Shown here piece after piece: positions 7,539-15,974 of a stretch of DNA of 64,000 nucleotides. A program made the position numbers and the translations under genes. A model generated the notes under the pieces. That model was not told where the DNA came from. It saw only the letters and a program-made list of their open reading frames with translations, and made no database searches. The stretch's first letter is position 1. Every line of letters starts with the position of its first letter. Origin of the DNA: Maribacter polysiphoniae (GTDB lineage: Bacteria; Bacteroidota; Bacteroidia; Flavobacteriales; Flavobacteriaceae); assembly GCF_003148665.1 (NCBI RefSeq), contig NZ_QGGQ01000002.1:62001-126000 (forward strand), read 5' to 3'.

Positions 7539-8306
7539 TCAACTATCCCCATCATACCCCAATTCGCGATTAAGTTTTATCGCAATATTTTGGGTTCTAC
7601 TCCTTAATTTTTTTGCCAATGCCAGAAGATTCTCCGTATGCAACAACCTGGCAACAATGCTATTTTGATATTTTTTATCTTGCAGCAATAGATGATATTG
7701 AGACTTTGCCCCAAAGCTTTTAATGGCATTGTATTTGGTGTCTTCCGCAGGAAGCATATCGGCCAGGGACAGGTGTTTTTCCAAAACCGGTTGGATATCA
7801 TCGATGACAATCTTTTTTACTTTTTCATCCTCTATGGCCAAAACCCCTATTTCAGTTGGATAGTTCGTAATTAGCCTTTTTAATGAATTGCTTTCTATCA
7901 TTTCAAATTTTGTAGTATTAATTACGGAATTCAGGGCCCCATCCAGTAGATTCAATTCGCTATACGTACTATGAACGATCGTATCCTTGGCCCCTTGTGT
8001 AATTTGTTCTGGGGGCAGCCCCACATAATTAACGATAGCCTCCAATTTAACGATATCATCACCATATTGATCGATGGCACTATTGAGGGATTTCATATTT
8101 AGGTCTAGCTCTTCGTAAAGGCTATCATAAATCTTTAGCTCAATGATCTTATTTTTTCGAATCTCATTGAGGTCATTGATTTTCCACGCCAATAAAATAC
8201 TGATCACTATAAGCACTATTTCCCCAAAGGCATATAGAAAATACTTTTTTATATTCCCCTCTTCCAAAAATTTTATCCTGAACTGCTTTCTAAAAAATTT
8301 CAACAT
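7539..8306 (-). CDS. DUF6090 family membrane protein
   Basis: 255 residues. The N-terminus reads MLKFFRKQFRIKFLEEGN then a single transmembrane helix with the family signature YFLYAFGEIVLIVISILLAWKINDLNE (about residues 22-48). The remaining 200 residues are helical and probably periplasmic. DUF6090 proteins are common in Flavobacteriia, often as isolated genes, and have no known function. It sits between two copies of the 90-bp 3' repeat and does not carry the repeat-lattice promoter, so it looks like an insertion into the cluster or an unrelated gene left between duplicates. Confidence 0.82.
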   Translation of the reverse strand: MLKFFRKQFRIKFLEEGNIKKYFLYAFGEIVLIVISILLAWKINDLNEIRKNKIIELKIYDSLYEELDLNMKSLNSAIDQYGDDIVKLEAIVNYVGLPPEQITQGAKDTIVHSTYSELNLLDGALNSVINTTKFEMIESNSLKRLITNYPTEIGVLAIEDEKVKKIVIDDIQPVLEKHLSLADMLPAEDTKYNAIKSFGAKSQYHLLLQDKKYQNSIVARLLHTENLLALAKKLRSRTQNIAIKLNRELGYDGDS

Positions 8307-8372
8307 TGCTCCTTTTCGTTGTATTTAAATTATTCTCAATAATAAAGTCGTTCAAACTTTTTCAATCAACTG

Positions 8373-8409
8373 AAAAAGGCACGCTAGTTCTAACCAAACC
8401 AGCGTGCCC
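8373..8409 (-). terminator. Rho-independent terminator, repeat copy 2
   Basis: Stem GGCACGCT (8378-8385) and AGCGTGCC (8401-8408) followed by a five-base T run on the minus strand; ends the Spy/carbohydrate-binding/DUF1566 operon 45 bases after the 8454 stop. Confidence 0.88.
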
Positions 8410-8462
8410 TTTACTAAACTAACTCAACCAAACAATTAATCATCCATAGGCACTCAATTTAT
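8373..8462 (-). repeat. 90-bp repeat, copy 2 (3' UTR plus terminator)
   Basis: Partner of 7239-7328. Here it is attached to the intact DUF1566 gene: it begins with the last two codons and stop, then the TTGTTTGGTTGAGTTAGTTTAG element and the terminator. Confidence 0.85.
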
Positions 8463-9698
8463 ATTTCTTACCAATCTCACATAATTATAATAGCGCTCGG
8501 CATCCTCACCTGCTGGCCCATCCTCATCCTTTGTATCGAAACGTACGGCACCTGCACCATGGAAATCCTCCCCTTCGCCATTTACCGCCCTACCAAAGGC
8601 AACATACCAGGCATAGTAATAAGGTTCCCCACTTGTAAACGGAGCCGATGTACCTGTCCAGTAATACCCGTAATCATCTGCATAACCTGCTTCTTGAACA
8701 TCACTTGGCAATTGTGTACATGAAAATAAGGGGTCAATGGCCGGACCAACATTATCACTATCGGTCGCCGTTGGTGAATAGGAATAATCCACGATACCTT
8801 GGAGTTCCTTTACATTGGGAAGGCGCCAATCGGTATAACCGGCCAATTCAGAGTTTTCGGCATATTCCAAAGCATCTTCCCAGTCCAAGGTAACCCCGTC
8901 ATCATCCTGTGCCCACATTAGACCGGTATTATTATCCGAAATGGTACCGTCTCCATTATCAACAAAATCATTCGTACCATAATCCCCACCACGAACGGCC
9001 CTTACATACTTACCACCCACGGGACCACCCGCTGCTGCAGCATATGCCTTAATGTGACCGGTAACATGGTTTACACCAAAGGCCGCATTATTACCGCCTT
9101 CAACCGTTGTACCCACGTAATAGTTGTTGGCCCAAAATTGCTCATCCTTGGTTACCTCCCCACTTGCCAGGTTAAAATACCCCGTATCCAAATAGGGCCA
9201 TCCCGAACTAAAATCACTGATTGAAAAAAGCTCTTTTAAAGTGGGCATCCGCCAGTCATCATAACCGGAAAGCTCCAAATTATCACAATAGGTTACGGCA
9301 TCGGCCCAGGAATAGTCCTCTGAAGAAGGTACCTGCTGCCACATTAAACCGGTATTGGTATCCGTAACCGTGCCATCCCCATTATCTGTATAGGACATGG
9401 CTTCCCCTTTTAAATAGGTTGCATCCTGACCATAGAAATCCTCTCCCTCACCAATACTGCTTACAACCGCACCATCATTATCATACAACGTGATCTGCCC
9501 AGTTGCTATTTGTAGAAAATCATTGATTTCCAATTCATTGTCATTGGTAGTGCTATCATCATCCAATACCTCATCGGTATCTTCAACCACAACATCATCA
9601 GCATCGTCACTACAACCTATCGGAACCGATAGAAAAGCCAGGAGCATTACATAAATCCCTAAAAGTCTGACTGTTTTGTTAAATACGGTATATTCCAT
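8454..9698 (-). CDS. DUF1566 (Lcl C-terminal domain) lipoprotein, two domains
   Basis: 414 residues. Lipoprotein signal with Cys29 in LLAFLSVPIGC, an acidic linker, then two copies of the DUF1566 / Legionella collagen-like C-terminal domain. Copy 1 spans about 100-240 (DNGDGTVTDTNTGLMWQQ, DWRMPTLKELFSI) and copy 2 about 243-412 (DNGDGTISDNNTGLMWAQ, DWRLPNVKELQGI, YYWTGTSAPF). It should be a surface-exposed lipoprotein with a C-type-lectin-like fold. It is the last gene of the operon, 18 bases after the carbohydrate-binding gene, and shares that gene's leader almost base for base. Substrate unknown; surface adhesion or glycan binding is plausible. Confidence 0.85.
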   Translation of the reverse strand: MEYTVFNKTVRLLGIYVMLLAFLSVPIGCSDDADDVVVEDTDEVLDDDSTTNDNELEINDFLQIATGQITLYDNDGAVVSSIGEGEDFYGQDATYLKGEAMSYTDNGDGTVTDTNTGLMWQQVPSSEDYSWADAVTYCDNLELSGYDDWRMPTLKELFSISDFSSGWPYLDTGYFNLASGEVTKDEQFWANNYYVGTTVEGGNNAAFGVNHVTGHIKAYAAAAGGPVGGKYVRAVRGGDYGTNDFVDNGDGTISDNNTGLMWAQDDDGVTLDWEDALEYAENSELAGYTDWRLPNVKELQGIVDYSYSPTATDSDNVGPAIDPLFSCTQLPSDVQEAGYADDYGYYWTGTSAPFTSGEPYYYAWYVAFGRAVNGEGEDFHGAGAVRFDTKDEDGPAGEDAERYYNYVRLVRNIN

Positions 9699-9716
9699 GT
9701 TTTTGTTTTTTAATTA

Positions 9717-11363
9717 TTAGAAACCTCCAGGTCGGACACCACCAGTACCACCCTCACCTGTAGGACCCATTTCCCCTCCAATTTGTGTAACTGTACTGTT
9801 GATAGTAAACGAATCACCTGAATCCGTTCCACCGCTATATGTTCCAGAGGTGTATAATCCGTTAACCTCAGTACCATTGCTCACGCTTCCTCCTGTATAG
9901 ATGTTATACGTTTCACCTGTTTCCAATTTTGCATTGGAATAAATAATCGTGATTACGCTATTCGGCACTTCATAAGTAAGGGCTTCCGTGCCATCCTCTG
10001 ATTGAATATTCAATAGTTGGTTTGCGCTAATCCCATCAAAAATCACTGAGTTTTGCGTGCTTTCGGTTTCTGTCGGAAATGAGGTATTCAATCCCAATCC
10101 TAAAATTGTTCCTCCAGTTATTTTGAATGAATCGTCATCGCAGTCAAAGCTACCGTCCGGCTCATCGGTTCTAACGGATATGGCAATGGTCGTACCACCG
10201 GTAACGGTAATGCCTGCATTACTGTCAATGGCATCGTTGAGCGTACTATACACATAATTGTTTCCTCCGTTGATGTATAAAATTCCACCGGCATTAAGAC
10301 CGTCATCATAGGCATTAATGATTATGGTACCATCATTAATGGTCATTATGCCTTTGGACTCAATTCCTTCGCCTTCGGAAGTGTTTATCACAAAATCGCC
10401 ACCATTTATAGTTACATTGGGCGTAATGGAATCATCCGGTTCTTCCTCGTCATCAATGTCATACGAAGCTACAATGCCATCATCAACAGCATTTATGTTA
10501 AAGGTTCCGTCGTTGATAATTATATAGCCTTCTTCGCAATCCATTCCGTCGCTATCTGCCGTTAAATTAAGCGTACCTCCATCCACAATGATATAATCGT
10601 TGGTGTGTATGGCATCAGATGCCGCTTCGGTAACTGTGATCGTACCACTAATTACCCTAACATAATCATCACTTGCGATACCGTGCTTATAGTTTCCTGC
10701 AACATTAAGAGCTCCTGAACCGCTAAAAACCAATTGCCCTTCGCTAAAAAATGCAGCTTTCGCATCTTCTTCGTCAGGGATATCGCTATAACTCGATGCA
10801 TCGGTCAAGCTGTTCGTACCTTCCAATATCACAAAAATGGTTTTCGAAGATTGGACATTTATCGCAGGTCCATCGGTATTCACAATGCTTAAATCATTTA
10901 ACGATAATTTGAATTTTTTATCACTATAAATCTTCAACATCCCGTCTGTCGTTGTGCCCGATACTTCGTAGGCCACTTTAGAAATAGCCGAATAAATGGT
11001 GACATCGGCCCCGTCTTGTGTAATAACCACATCATCAGGAACAGGGTTGGTAATGGTAGCCGAGGTATCGGAAAATACAATTTGCACCGTATTTTCAAAA
11101 GTTGCGTTTTCCACTAAATCATCTTCATCGGCTCCTGTGTTATCGGTATCCCCTTCAGCCGTTCCTGATGTGTTTGTATCCGTTATTACAATATCCCCTG
11201 ATGATGTGGTATCATCATCGACTACGGATGAGTCATCATCAATGACAACTTCATCCCCGTCATCGCTACTGCAACCTATCGGAACAGATAAAAAAGCCAG
11301 GAGTATTACATAAACCCCTGAAAGTCTAATTCGTTTGTAAAATGCGCTATGGTTCATGATCAT
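9717..11363 (-). CDS. Carbohydrate-binding domain lipoprotein (Cthe_2159-like beta-helix)
   Basis: 548 residues. Lipoprotein signal (VILLAFLSVPIGC), an acidic Ser/Thr/Asp-rich linker to about residue 80, then a right-handed beta-helix built of repeats such as AINVQSSKTIFVIL, IASDDYVRVISGTITV, DAIHTNDYIIVDGGTLNL, DGMDCEEGYIIINDGTFNI and EGIESKGIMTINDGT, to about residue 430. A C-terminal Gly-rich strand region (LETGETYNIYTGGS) ends in GGTGGVRPGGF. This matches the Cthe_2159 polysaccharide-binding family, found with CotH and VTC genes. The calcium-type acidic turns are conserved. ATG at 11357 is an alternative start. A decayed relative of its tail lies at 4759-5024. Confidence 0.86.
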   Translation of the reverse strand: MIMNHSAFYKRIRLSGVYVILLAFLSVPIGCSSDDGDEVVIDDDSSVVDDDTTSSGDIVITDTNTSGTAEGDTDNTGADEDDLVENATFENTVQIVFSDTSATITNPVPDDVVITQDGADVTIYSAISKVAYEVSGTTTDGMLKIYSDKKFKLSLNDLSIVNTDGPAINVQSSKTIFVILEGTNSLTDASSYSDIPDEEDAKAAFFSEGQLVFSGSGALNVAGNYKHGIASDDYVRVISGTITVTEAASDAIHTNDYIIVDGGTLNLTADSDGMDCEEGYIIINDGTFNINAVDDGIVASYDIDDEEEPDDSITPNVTINGGDFVINTSEGEGIESKGIMTINDGTIIINAYDDGLNAGGILYINGGNNYVYSTLNDAIDSNAGITVTGGTTIAISVRTDEPDGSFDCDDDSFKITGGTILGLGLNTSFPTETESTQNSVIFDGISANQLLNIQSEDGTEALTYEVPNSVITIIYSNAKLETGETYNIYTGGSVSNGTEVNGLYTSGTYSGGTDSGDSFTINSTVTQIGGEMGPTGEGGTGGVRPGGF

Positions 11364-11399
11364 TTTTTTTAGGTATCGTTTTTTAGTATTACCCGTGTG

Positions 11400-11789
11400 T
11401 TACCTTTTACCTTTTTTTTGGCTATTTTTCTTTTGATAAGCCTTGAACAATTTCTGTTGCTCATCGGTCAATACGGCATTCACTTCTTCTTCAAAATCAT
11501 TTTTTAAAGCCTCCATTTCATCCCTATCCGGCCTTCCTGATGACGTTTTTTTCTTGACCTCCTTAAAATGTGCTGTATACAGGGCTAATATTTCCGTTTC
11601 CTGATCTTCGTTCAGAGATATCTCTTCAGCAAGATCACTGACCATTGCCTTGATTTCTTTTGAGGAGGGTATAGGTGGTGGTCCTTGTTGGCCTCCACCT
11701 TGTCCTCCTCTTTGGGCAAAGGTTGTTCCTGATATCAGCATTGCACACAATACCAATGTGATGTTTGTGATTTTCTTCATTGTCTTCAT
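11400..11789 (-). CDS. Spy/CpxP-like small periplasmic protein
   Basis: 129 residues. A signal peptide (to about residue 25, TTFAQ) is followed by a Gly/Gln/Pro-rich stretch, then a helical domain with ISLNEDQETEILALYTAHF and LTDEQQKLFKAYQKK, echoing the LTxxQ repeats of Spy/CpxP periplasmic chaperones. The C-terminus is very basic. It lies 36 bases before the carbohydrate-binding gene. In Bacteroidota such genes commonly accompany CotH and Cthe_2159-like genes. A paralogue, frameshifted, lies directly upstream. Confidence 0.72.
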   Translation of the reverse strand: MKTMKKITNITLVLCAMLISGTTFAQRGGQGGGQQGPPPIPSSKEIKAMVSDLAEEISLNEDQETEILALYTAHFKEVKKKTSSGRPDRDEMEALKNDFEEEVNAVLTDEQQKLFKAYQKKNSQKKGKR

Positions 11790-11808
11790 AATTTTTATAT
11801 TTATTATT

Positions 11809-12124
11809 TTATACTTCCTTTTTTATATTACCTCTTAACACTTGTTCGTATTGGGTCTCTTTACACAAGTCCTTAATGATTCCGTCTTCTTCTTTCCGGC
11901 TTTCGCGATATGCTTTTATTCCCCTCCTCAACAAAATGTGTTGCATACAATCCTAAAAGCTCTCCTTCCTGTTCTTGATGTAATGCGGTTTCCATAGGTA
12001 AATCTTTTAGCCTTTCCTGCTTTGCTGATGTAATGGATGGCCCATCTTCTTGTCCACAAGCCGAAGTCGTTATCACCAATACGATAACTGCCCCTTTCCA
12101 CACTATTTTCATCATTGACTTCAT
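11809..12124 (-). pseudogene. Frameshifted Spy-like paralogue, first gene of the operon
   Basis: The open frame from 12124 to 11873 gives an 83-residue lipoprotein-like product (ITTSAC near the signal end) that matches the intact neighbour only up to LLGLYATHF. After GAGGAGGGGAAT the similarity continues in another frame (AYRESRKEEDGIIKDL) to a stop at 11809-11811. A one-base indel in the purine run therefore truncates it. It sits directly behind promoter site E, so it is still transcribed. A functional short form cannot be excluded. Confidence 0.65.
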
Positions 12125-12146
12125 AAGTCCTGTTTTATTTATGGTT

Positions 12147-12212
12147 CAAAGAAACAGAAGTATGCCTTCCTTTAAAACCAAAATCAACGAACAGGGGTAT
12201 TTCCTCTACCAA
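12147..12212 (-). promoter_or_regulatory. LytTR-type direct-repeat promoter (site E), Spy/DUF1566 operon
   Basis: Minus-strand half-sites TTGGTAGAG (12212-12204) and TTCGTTGAT (12191-12183), 21 bp apart; -7 TTTG at 12150-12147, 62 bp after the first half-site and about 25 bases before the ATG at 12124. No good third half-site. Confidence 0.72.
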
Positions 12213-12252
12213 TTTGGGATAATAGCGATTGACCTGATTCGGTATATGGAAT

Positions 12253-12290
12253 AAAAAAAGACGTTAGTTATAATTAAACCAGCGTCCTTG
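12253..12290 (-). terminator. Distal terminator, diverged copy of the shared 3' element
   Basis: On the minus strand, GACGCTGGTT…AACTAACGTC followed by a T7 run. The preceding bases (TTATTGTTCGGTTGGGTTA) resemble the 3' element at 8373-8462. It lies about 240 bases after the end of the 20-kb operon, and could also belong to a decayed DUF1566-like tail. Confidence 0.6.
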
Positions 12291-12455
12291 TAACCCAACC
12301 GAACAATAATTATTAAACCATTGGCATTGGATATATATTTTTATAAAACTAGGTCCAAGGACCTAAATAGAGAAAGTTCTTATCTACGAATAAGGAGGTT
12401 TACCCCATGGAGCGTTTATATTGAAATAACACCATACGGAATATGGCTGAAAACA

Positions 12456-12474
12456 AGGCCTAAGGGATAGGCCT
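12456..12474 (-). terminator. Hairpin terminator of the 20-kb operon
   Basis: Perfect stem AGGCCTA / TAGGCCT with a five-base loop, followed on the minus strand by TGTTTTC. Located 56 bases after the last stop codon at 12530. Confidence 0.6.
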
Positions 12475-12529
12475 ACAAAACATTGAAAGAAAGTTATACT
12501 GCTGATTTAGTACAATGTACAAGCGTTAT

Positions 12530-15500
12530 CTATTCAGTCTTCAAATTCTTGTTAAGTTTTACAAATTGTAAGAAATCATCATTCTTGGCCAAAATGATAT
12601 AGGTGTCCCCCTTTACTTCAATGGTTCCCATATCCTTAACATCGCCTGGGGTAAAGAAGCCACTTTCATAGACCGGAACCGGCTCAAAACCACCTTTGCC
12701 ATTACCCTTTAAAAAGAGGCCGTAACCAGCATCAATCCTCGCCGTTTCAATCTCCGAGCCGTAGAGGTTTCCTGCAATCAATGCATCCAAATGTCCGTCT
12801 TGGTCGTAGTCATCGATCAAAATTTGATTGATGTTCGAAAGTTGGGCTTGATATGGTAATTCATGGATTTCAAAAGTACCTCCCTTATTTTCCAAATAAA
12901 CGCTGGCAAAAGACTTGACCTGATAATGCAAGGCCTCATCCAGACTTTTTTTGGTATACACATCCTCCAATGTGGCATGGGAAAATTCCTCTGAGGTTTT
13001 GTATTTGTATTTAATGGCCGGTATTTGCTGTGACGAAGGCAATCTACCACGAAGCGGATATTGCACGCCATTTTCATAATACCCCAGAACAATATCCATC
13101 TTGTCATTATTGTCAAAATCATGGGCGTAAATATCGAAGGTTTCATTTTTCGTTGCCTTGTATTCATAATTCAACCCATTATTCCCAACCAAATAATCCA
13201 TATCACCATCCCCGTCAAAATCCCCTTCATTTATGCTCCACCACCACCCGGTGGTATCGGTTAGTCCCATATCCCCGGAAACATCCTTAAAGCCGGTTTT
13301 GGTGTTTTCATATACCTTGATCGGCATCCACTCCCCAACGATCATGACATCCAACCAATCGTCATTGTTGAAATCGGTAATAACAGCACTGGTGGCCATA
13401 CCAAGGGTATCGAACTGATCACCGACAAAGGTTGAATACTCCTCAAATTTGACCGTACCTTGGGTACTGGTATTTTTTAAGAGAAAACTTTTGGTCGGGA
13501 AAGGGTATTTCCCTGGAACTTGTCTGCCCAAAACCAGAAGGTCTTCTTTACCATCCTTATCAAAATCGGCATGGTAGGCCCTAGAACCACTGATAAGCAT
13601 TTTAGGAAGGGCCGATTCCGGTGCTTTCGAAAAATGCCCCTTACCATCATTCACATACAATCTGTCTTGAAGCAATTCGGGTTTGAATTCAAATTCATAC
13701 CCTCCACTAACAATGTACAGGTCATTATCACCGTCCTGGTCGGCATCAAAAATAACAGCCCCTAGATCCTCTCTTGGTTTATCTTCCTCAAACGCCTCCA
13801 CATCTTGCTTTGTAAAACCTTCCGTAGTTTGAAAAAAGACCGTTCCGGGTACATCCCTAGCCCCGCCCATATAGTAATCATCCAACCCATCATTATTCAA
13901 ATCGCCAACCGCCAAGGCTGGTCCGTAAGCAGACATTTTATGGGGAAGCAATACTTGTCTTGAATAATCATCGAAATAATTTTCTTGATGCCTGAATTCC
14001 GGAAAATCCTTGGTAACATCCGTAAATAAAGGTGCAGCGGGTGCAGGTACTTCCGCTATTGGGGATGCGTTACTATAATTCAAAACCAAGGTCTGATTTA
14101 CGGCAATATCCTTTAGGACCTCGGAAGTACCGTTGGTCCAGACGACTTTTAATTCATCTATTTTTTGTGTTTGATCCAGCCCGAAAATAATCTCCGGGGC
14201 CACGGAGGATTGAAAACCACGGGTCAATGTCAATTCATGCATTTGGGTCTGCTCCCCTGTTTTTACATACACCCGGTTTCCCAATCCAAACAAATTGTTC
14301 GGGGTTCCCTCAAACTTGATTTTGATAAAGTTTTTCTTGCCGGCACTTTTATTCTCGAAAATGGAAGCCGGATCATCTATATTATTGGTGATGATCTCCA
14401 AATCCCCATCGTTATCCAAGTCGGCATAAGTAGCCCCATTGGTAAATCCCGCGAAACTTACCCCCCATTCCTTAGTGACATGTTCAAAATTGAGGTCCCC
14501 ATTATTCTTGAACATATAATTATCCAATCGTACCGATGGGATGGCCAAACTTCCTTCCAACAAATCACCCTGTGTCACTTTTGCTGTCCGAAGGTTATCA
14601 AAGTAATCGTTATTGTTCACTTCCCTACGCGTACCATTGGCGATGAATAAATCCTTTTTACCATCATTATCAAAATCCGCAATCAAGGGTCCCCAACTCC
14701 AATCCGTCGATGACGTACCCGTAAATCTTGAAACATTGGAGAAATATGGAATGCCGTCATTGATAGCCCCTGAATTCAATTGTAGGTTGTTTTGTACGTA
14801 TTGATGGTGGAAACCGGCATCAACGAGTTCTTGGAAAAGCTTTCGCATGGTATTACCCATATTGGCCTTTCTTCGTTGGTCGGATTCACCATCCATGTCC
14901 GCTTGACTAATATCCAAATAACCATCATTATTGATATCGGCTATATCGGCACCCATACCATAGTATGCCGTTTGGCCCATTGCATCTTTTACAACTTCCC
15001 GAAATGTACCATCTTGATTATTGATGTACATAAAGTCCGGCGAATTAAAATCATTGGACACATATAAGTCGGGCCATGAATCATTGTTCAGATCCCCTAC
15101 CGTCGCACTGAGGGACAATCCATAACTACCTAGGTTGGCCTCTTTGGTCACATCCGTGAAGGTATCCCCATCATTACGATAAAGGTGGTCACTTTGGTGT
15201 TTTTTGAAATTCTTCATTAAATGAAGATAAATATAGGTTGGGGTTGTAAAGGACGTGGGAGGGTAATTGGCCACATACAAATCCAAATCCCCATCCTTAT
15301 CATAATCAAAAAAGGTTACCTGAACGGTATCCCCTCCATCGTCTATTCCCAATTCAGCCCCATTTTCAATAAACGTTCCGTCCCCTTTGTTCAAAAACAG
15401 TTGGTTTATCCTTGGCTCGTACTTACCCCCCACCGAACAATAGATGTCCAAGAAACCATCGCTATTCACATCGGCCATGGTGACCCCCGTATACCATCGA

Positions 15501-15835
15501 TTATCTCCAGAGACACCCGCTTTCTCGGTAATATCCTCAAATTCCAGGTTCCCTTTATTTAGGTATAGCTTATTCGATACTTGATTGCCCGTAAAATAAA
15601 GATCTATCAGTCCATCATTATTAATATCACCGGCTGCCACACCACCACCCTCATACATATAGGGAAAGGTAAAATAGTTGAGTGAATCGGTTTCTGTAAG
15701 GGTATTTTTAAATGCGACACCTGTTTTTGAAGCATCCAAACTTTCGAAAATCTTATTTTCATCGTTTTCCTTTGTACAGGAATAGTTAAGAAAAAACAGG
15801 CAGATTATAAATTGGAGTACACGGTTTCCCTTCAT
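12530..15835 (-). CDS. Large FG-GAP/VCBS repeat lipoprotein with ASPIC/UnbV domain
   Basis: 1101 residues from the ATG at 15835, which gives a lipoprotein signal (FIICLFFLNYSC); an upstream in-frame ATG at 15880 would bury the signal. Two seven-bladed-type FG-GAP blocks, about 45-450 and 610-1080, carry many calcium loops (DINNDGLIDLY, DVNSDGFLDIY, DYDKDGDLDLY). An ASPIC/UnbV domain (RGFQSSVAPEIIFGLDQ…VVWTNGTSEVL) lies between them, near 490-590. Expected on the outer membrane or cell surface. It is the last gene of the operon, after a 139-base gap that may hold an internal promoter. CRTAC1-type proteins are widespread in marine Bacteroidota; their function in bacteria is unknown. Confidence 0.85.
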   Translation of the reverse strand: MKGNRVLQFIICLFFLNYSCTKENDENKIFESLDASKTGVAFKNTLTETDSLNYFTFPYMYEGGGVAAGDINNDGLIDLYFTGNQVSNKLYLNKGNLEFEDITEKAGVSGDNRWYTGVTMADVNSDGFLDIYCSVGGKYEPRINQLFLNKGDGTFIENGAELGIDDGGDTVQVTFFDYDKDGDLDLYVANYPPTSFTTPTYIYLHLMKNFKKHQSDHLYRNDGDTFTDVTKEANLGSYGLSLSATVGDLNNDSWPDLYVSNDFNSPDFMYINNQDGTFREVVKDAMGQTAYYGMGADIADINNDGYLDISQADMDGESDQRRKANMGNTMRKLFQELVDAGFHHQYVQNNLQLNSGAINDGIPYFSNVSRFTGTSSTDWSWGPLIADFDNDGKKDLFIANGTRREVNNNDYFDNLRTAKVTQGDLLEGSLAIPSVRLDNYMFKNNGDLNFEHVTKEWGVSFAGFTNGATYADLDNDGDLEIITNNIDDPASIFENKSAGKKNFIKIKFEGTPNNLFGLGNRVYVKTGEQTQMHELTLTRGFQSSVAPEIIFGLDQTQKIDELKVVWTNGTSEVLKDIAVNQTLVLNYSNASPIAEVPAPAAPLFTDVTKDFPEFRHQENYFDDYSRQVLLPHKMSAYGPALAVGDLNNDGLDDYYMGGARDVPGTVFFQTTEGFTKQDVEAFEEDKPREDLGAVIFDADQDGDNDLYIVSGGYEFEFKPELLQDRLYVNDGKGHFSKAPESALPKMLISGSRAYHADFDKDGKEDLLVLGRQVPGKYPFPTKSFLLKNTSTQGTVKFEEYSTFVGDQFDTLGMATSAVITDFNNDDWLDVMIVGEWMPIKVYENTKTGFKDVSGDMGLTDTTGWWWSINEGDFDGDGDMDYLVGNNGLNYEYKATKNETFDIYAHDFDNNDKMDIVLGYYENGVQYPLRGRLPSSQQIPAIKYKYKTSEEFSHATLEDVYTKKSLDEALHYQVKSFASVYLENKGGTFEIHELPYQAQLSNINQILIDDYDQDGHLDALIAGNLYGSEIETARIDAGYGLFLKGNGKGGFEPVPVYESGFFTPGDVKDMGTIEVKGDTYIILAKNDDFLQFVKLNKNLKTE

Positions 15836-15974
15836 GGCAATAGTGTCATTTTTGCTTTTAAATATACAATTAAATGGCATATTATACTTGGTTTTTAGGG
15901 TAGTTTACAATGCTAAGGACCACTTAAGCAACAAATTAAAAATTAAGGGAAAATGGATTTCATGTCCCTTTGGA

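Larger units (their letters stand above)
12125..12529. other. 405-bp intergenic region
   Basis: Contains promoter site E at its left and two terminators. Between 12291 and 12455 there is no gene; the bases around 12310-12335 resemble a diverged copy of the DUF1566 gene end, suggesting another decayed duplicate. Confidence 0.5.

Noticed and set aside
7413-7607. 64-residue plus-strand frame starting in the intergenic region
   Set aside because: It is built from promoter site D and the reverse strand of the DUF6090 gene; no coding signature.
8365-8373. Perfect-looking LytTR half-site TCAGTTGAT upstream of the DUF6090 gene
   Set aside because: It lies at the edge of the terminator's T run, the base 21 bp further shows no second half-site, and no TTTG occurs at +62.
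15836-15974. Search for a precursor peptide next to the radical SAM gene
   Set aside because: The gap holds only a six-codon frame and AT-rich sequence; no leader-core-like peptide. The same was true for the divergent region at 33013-33551.
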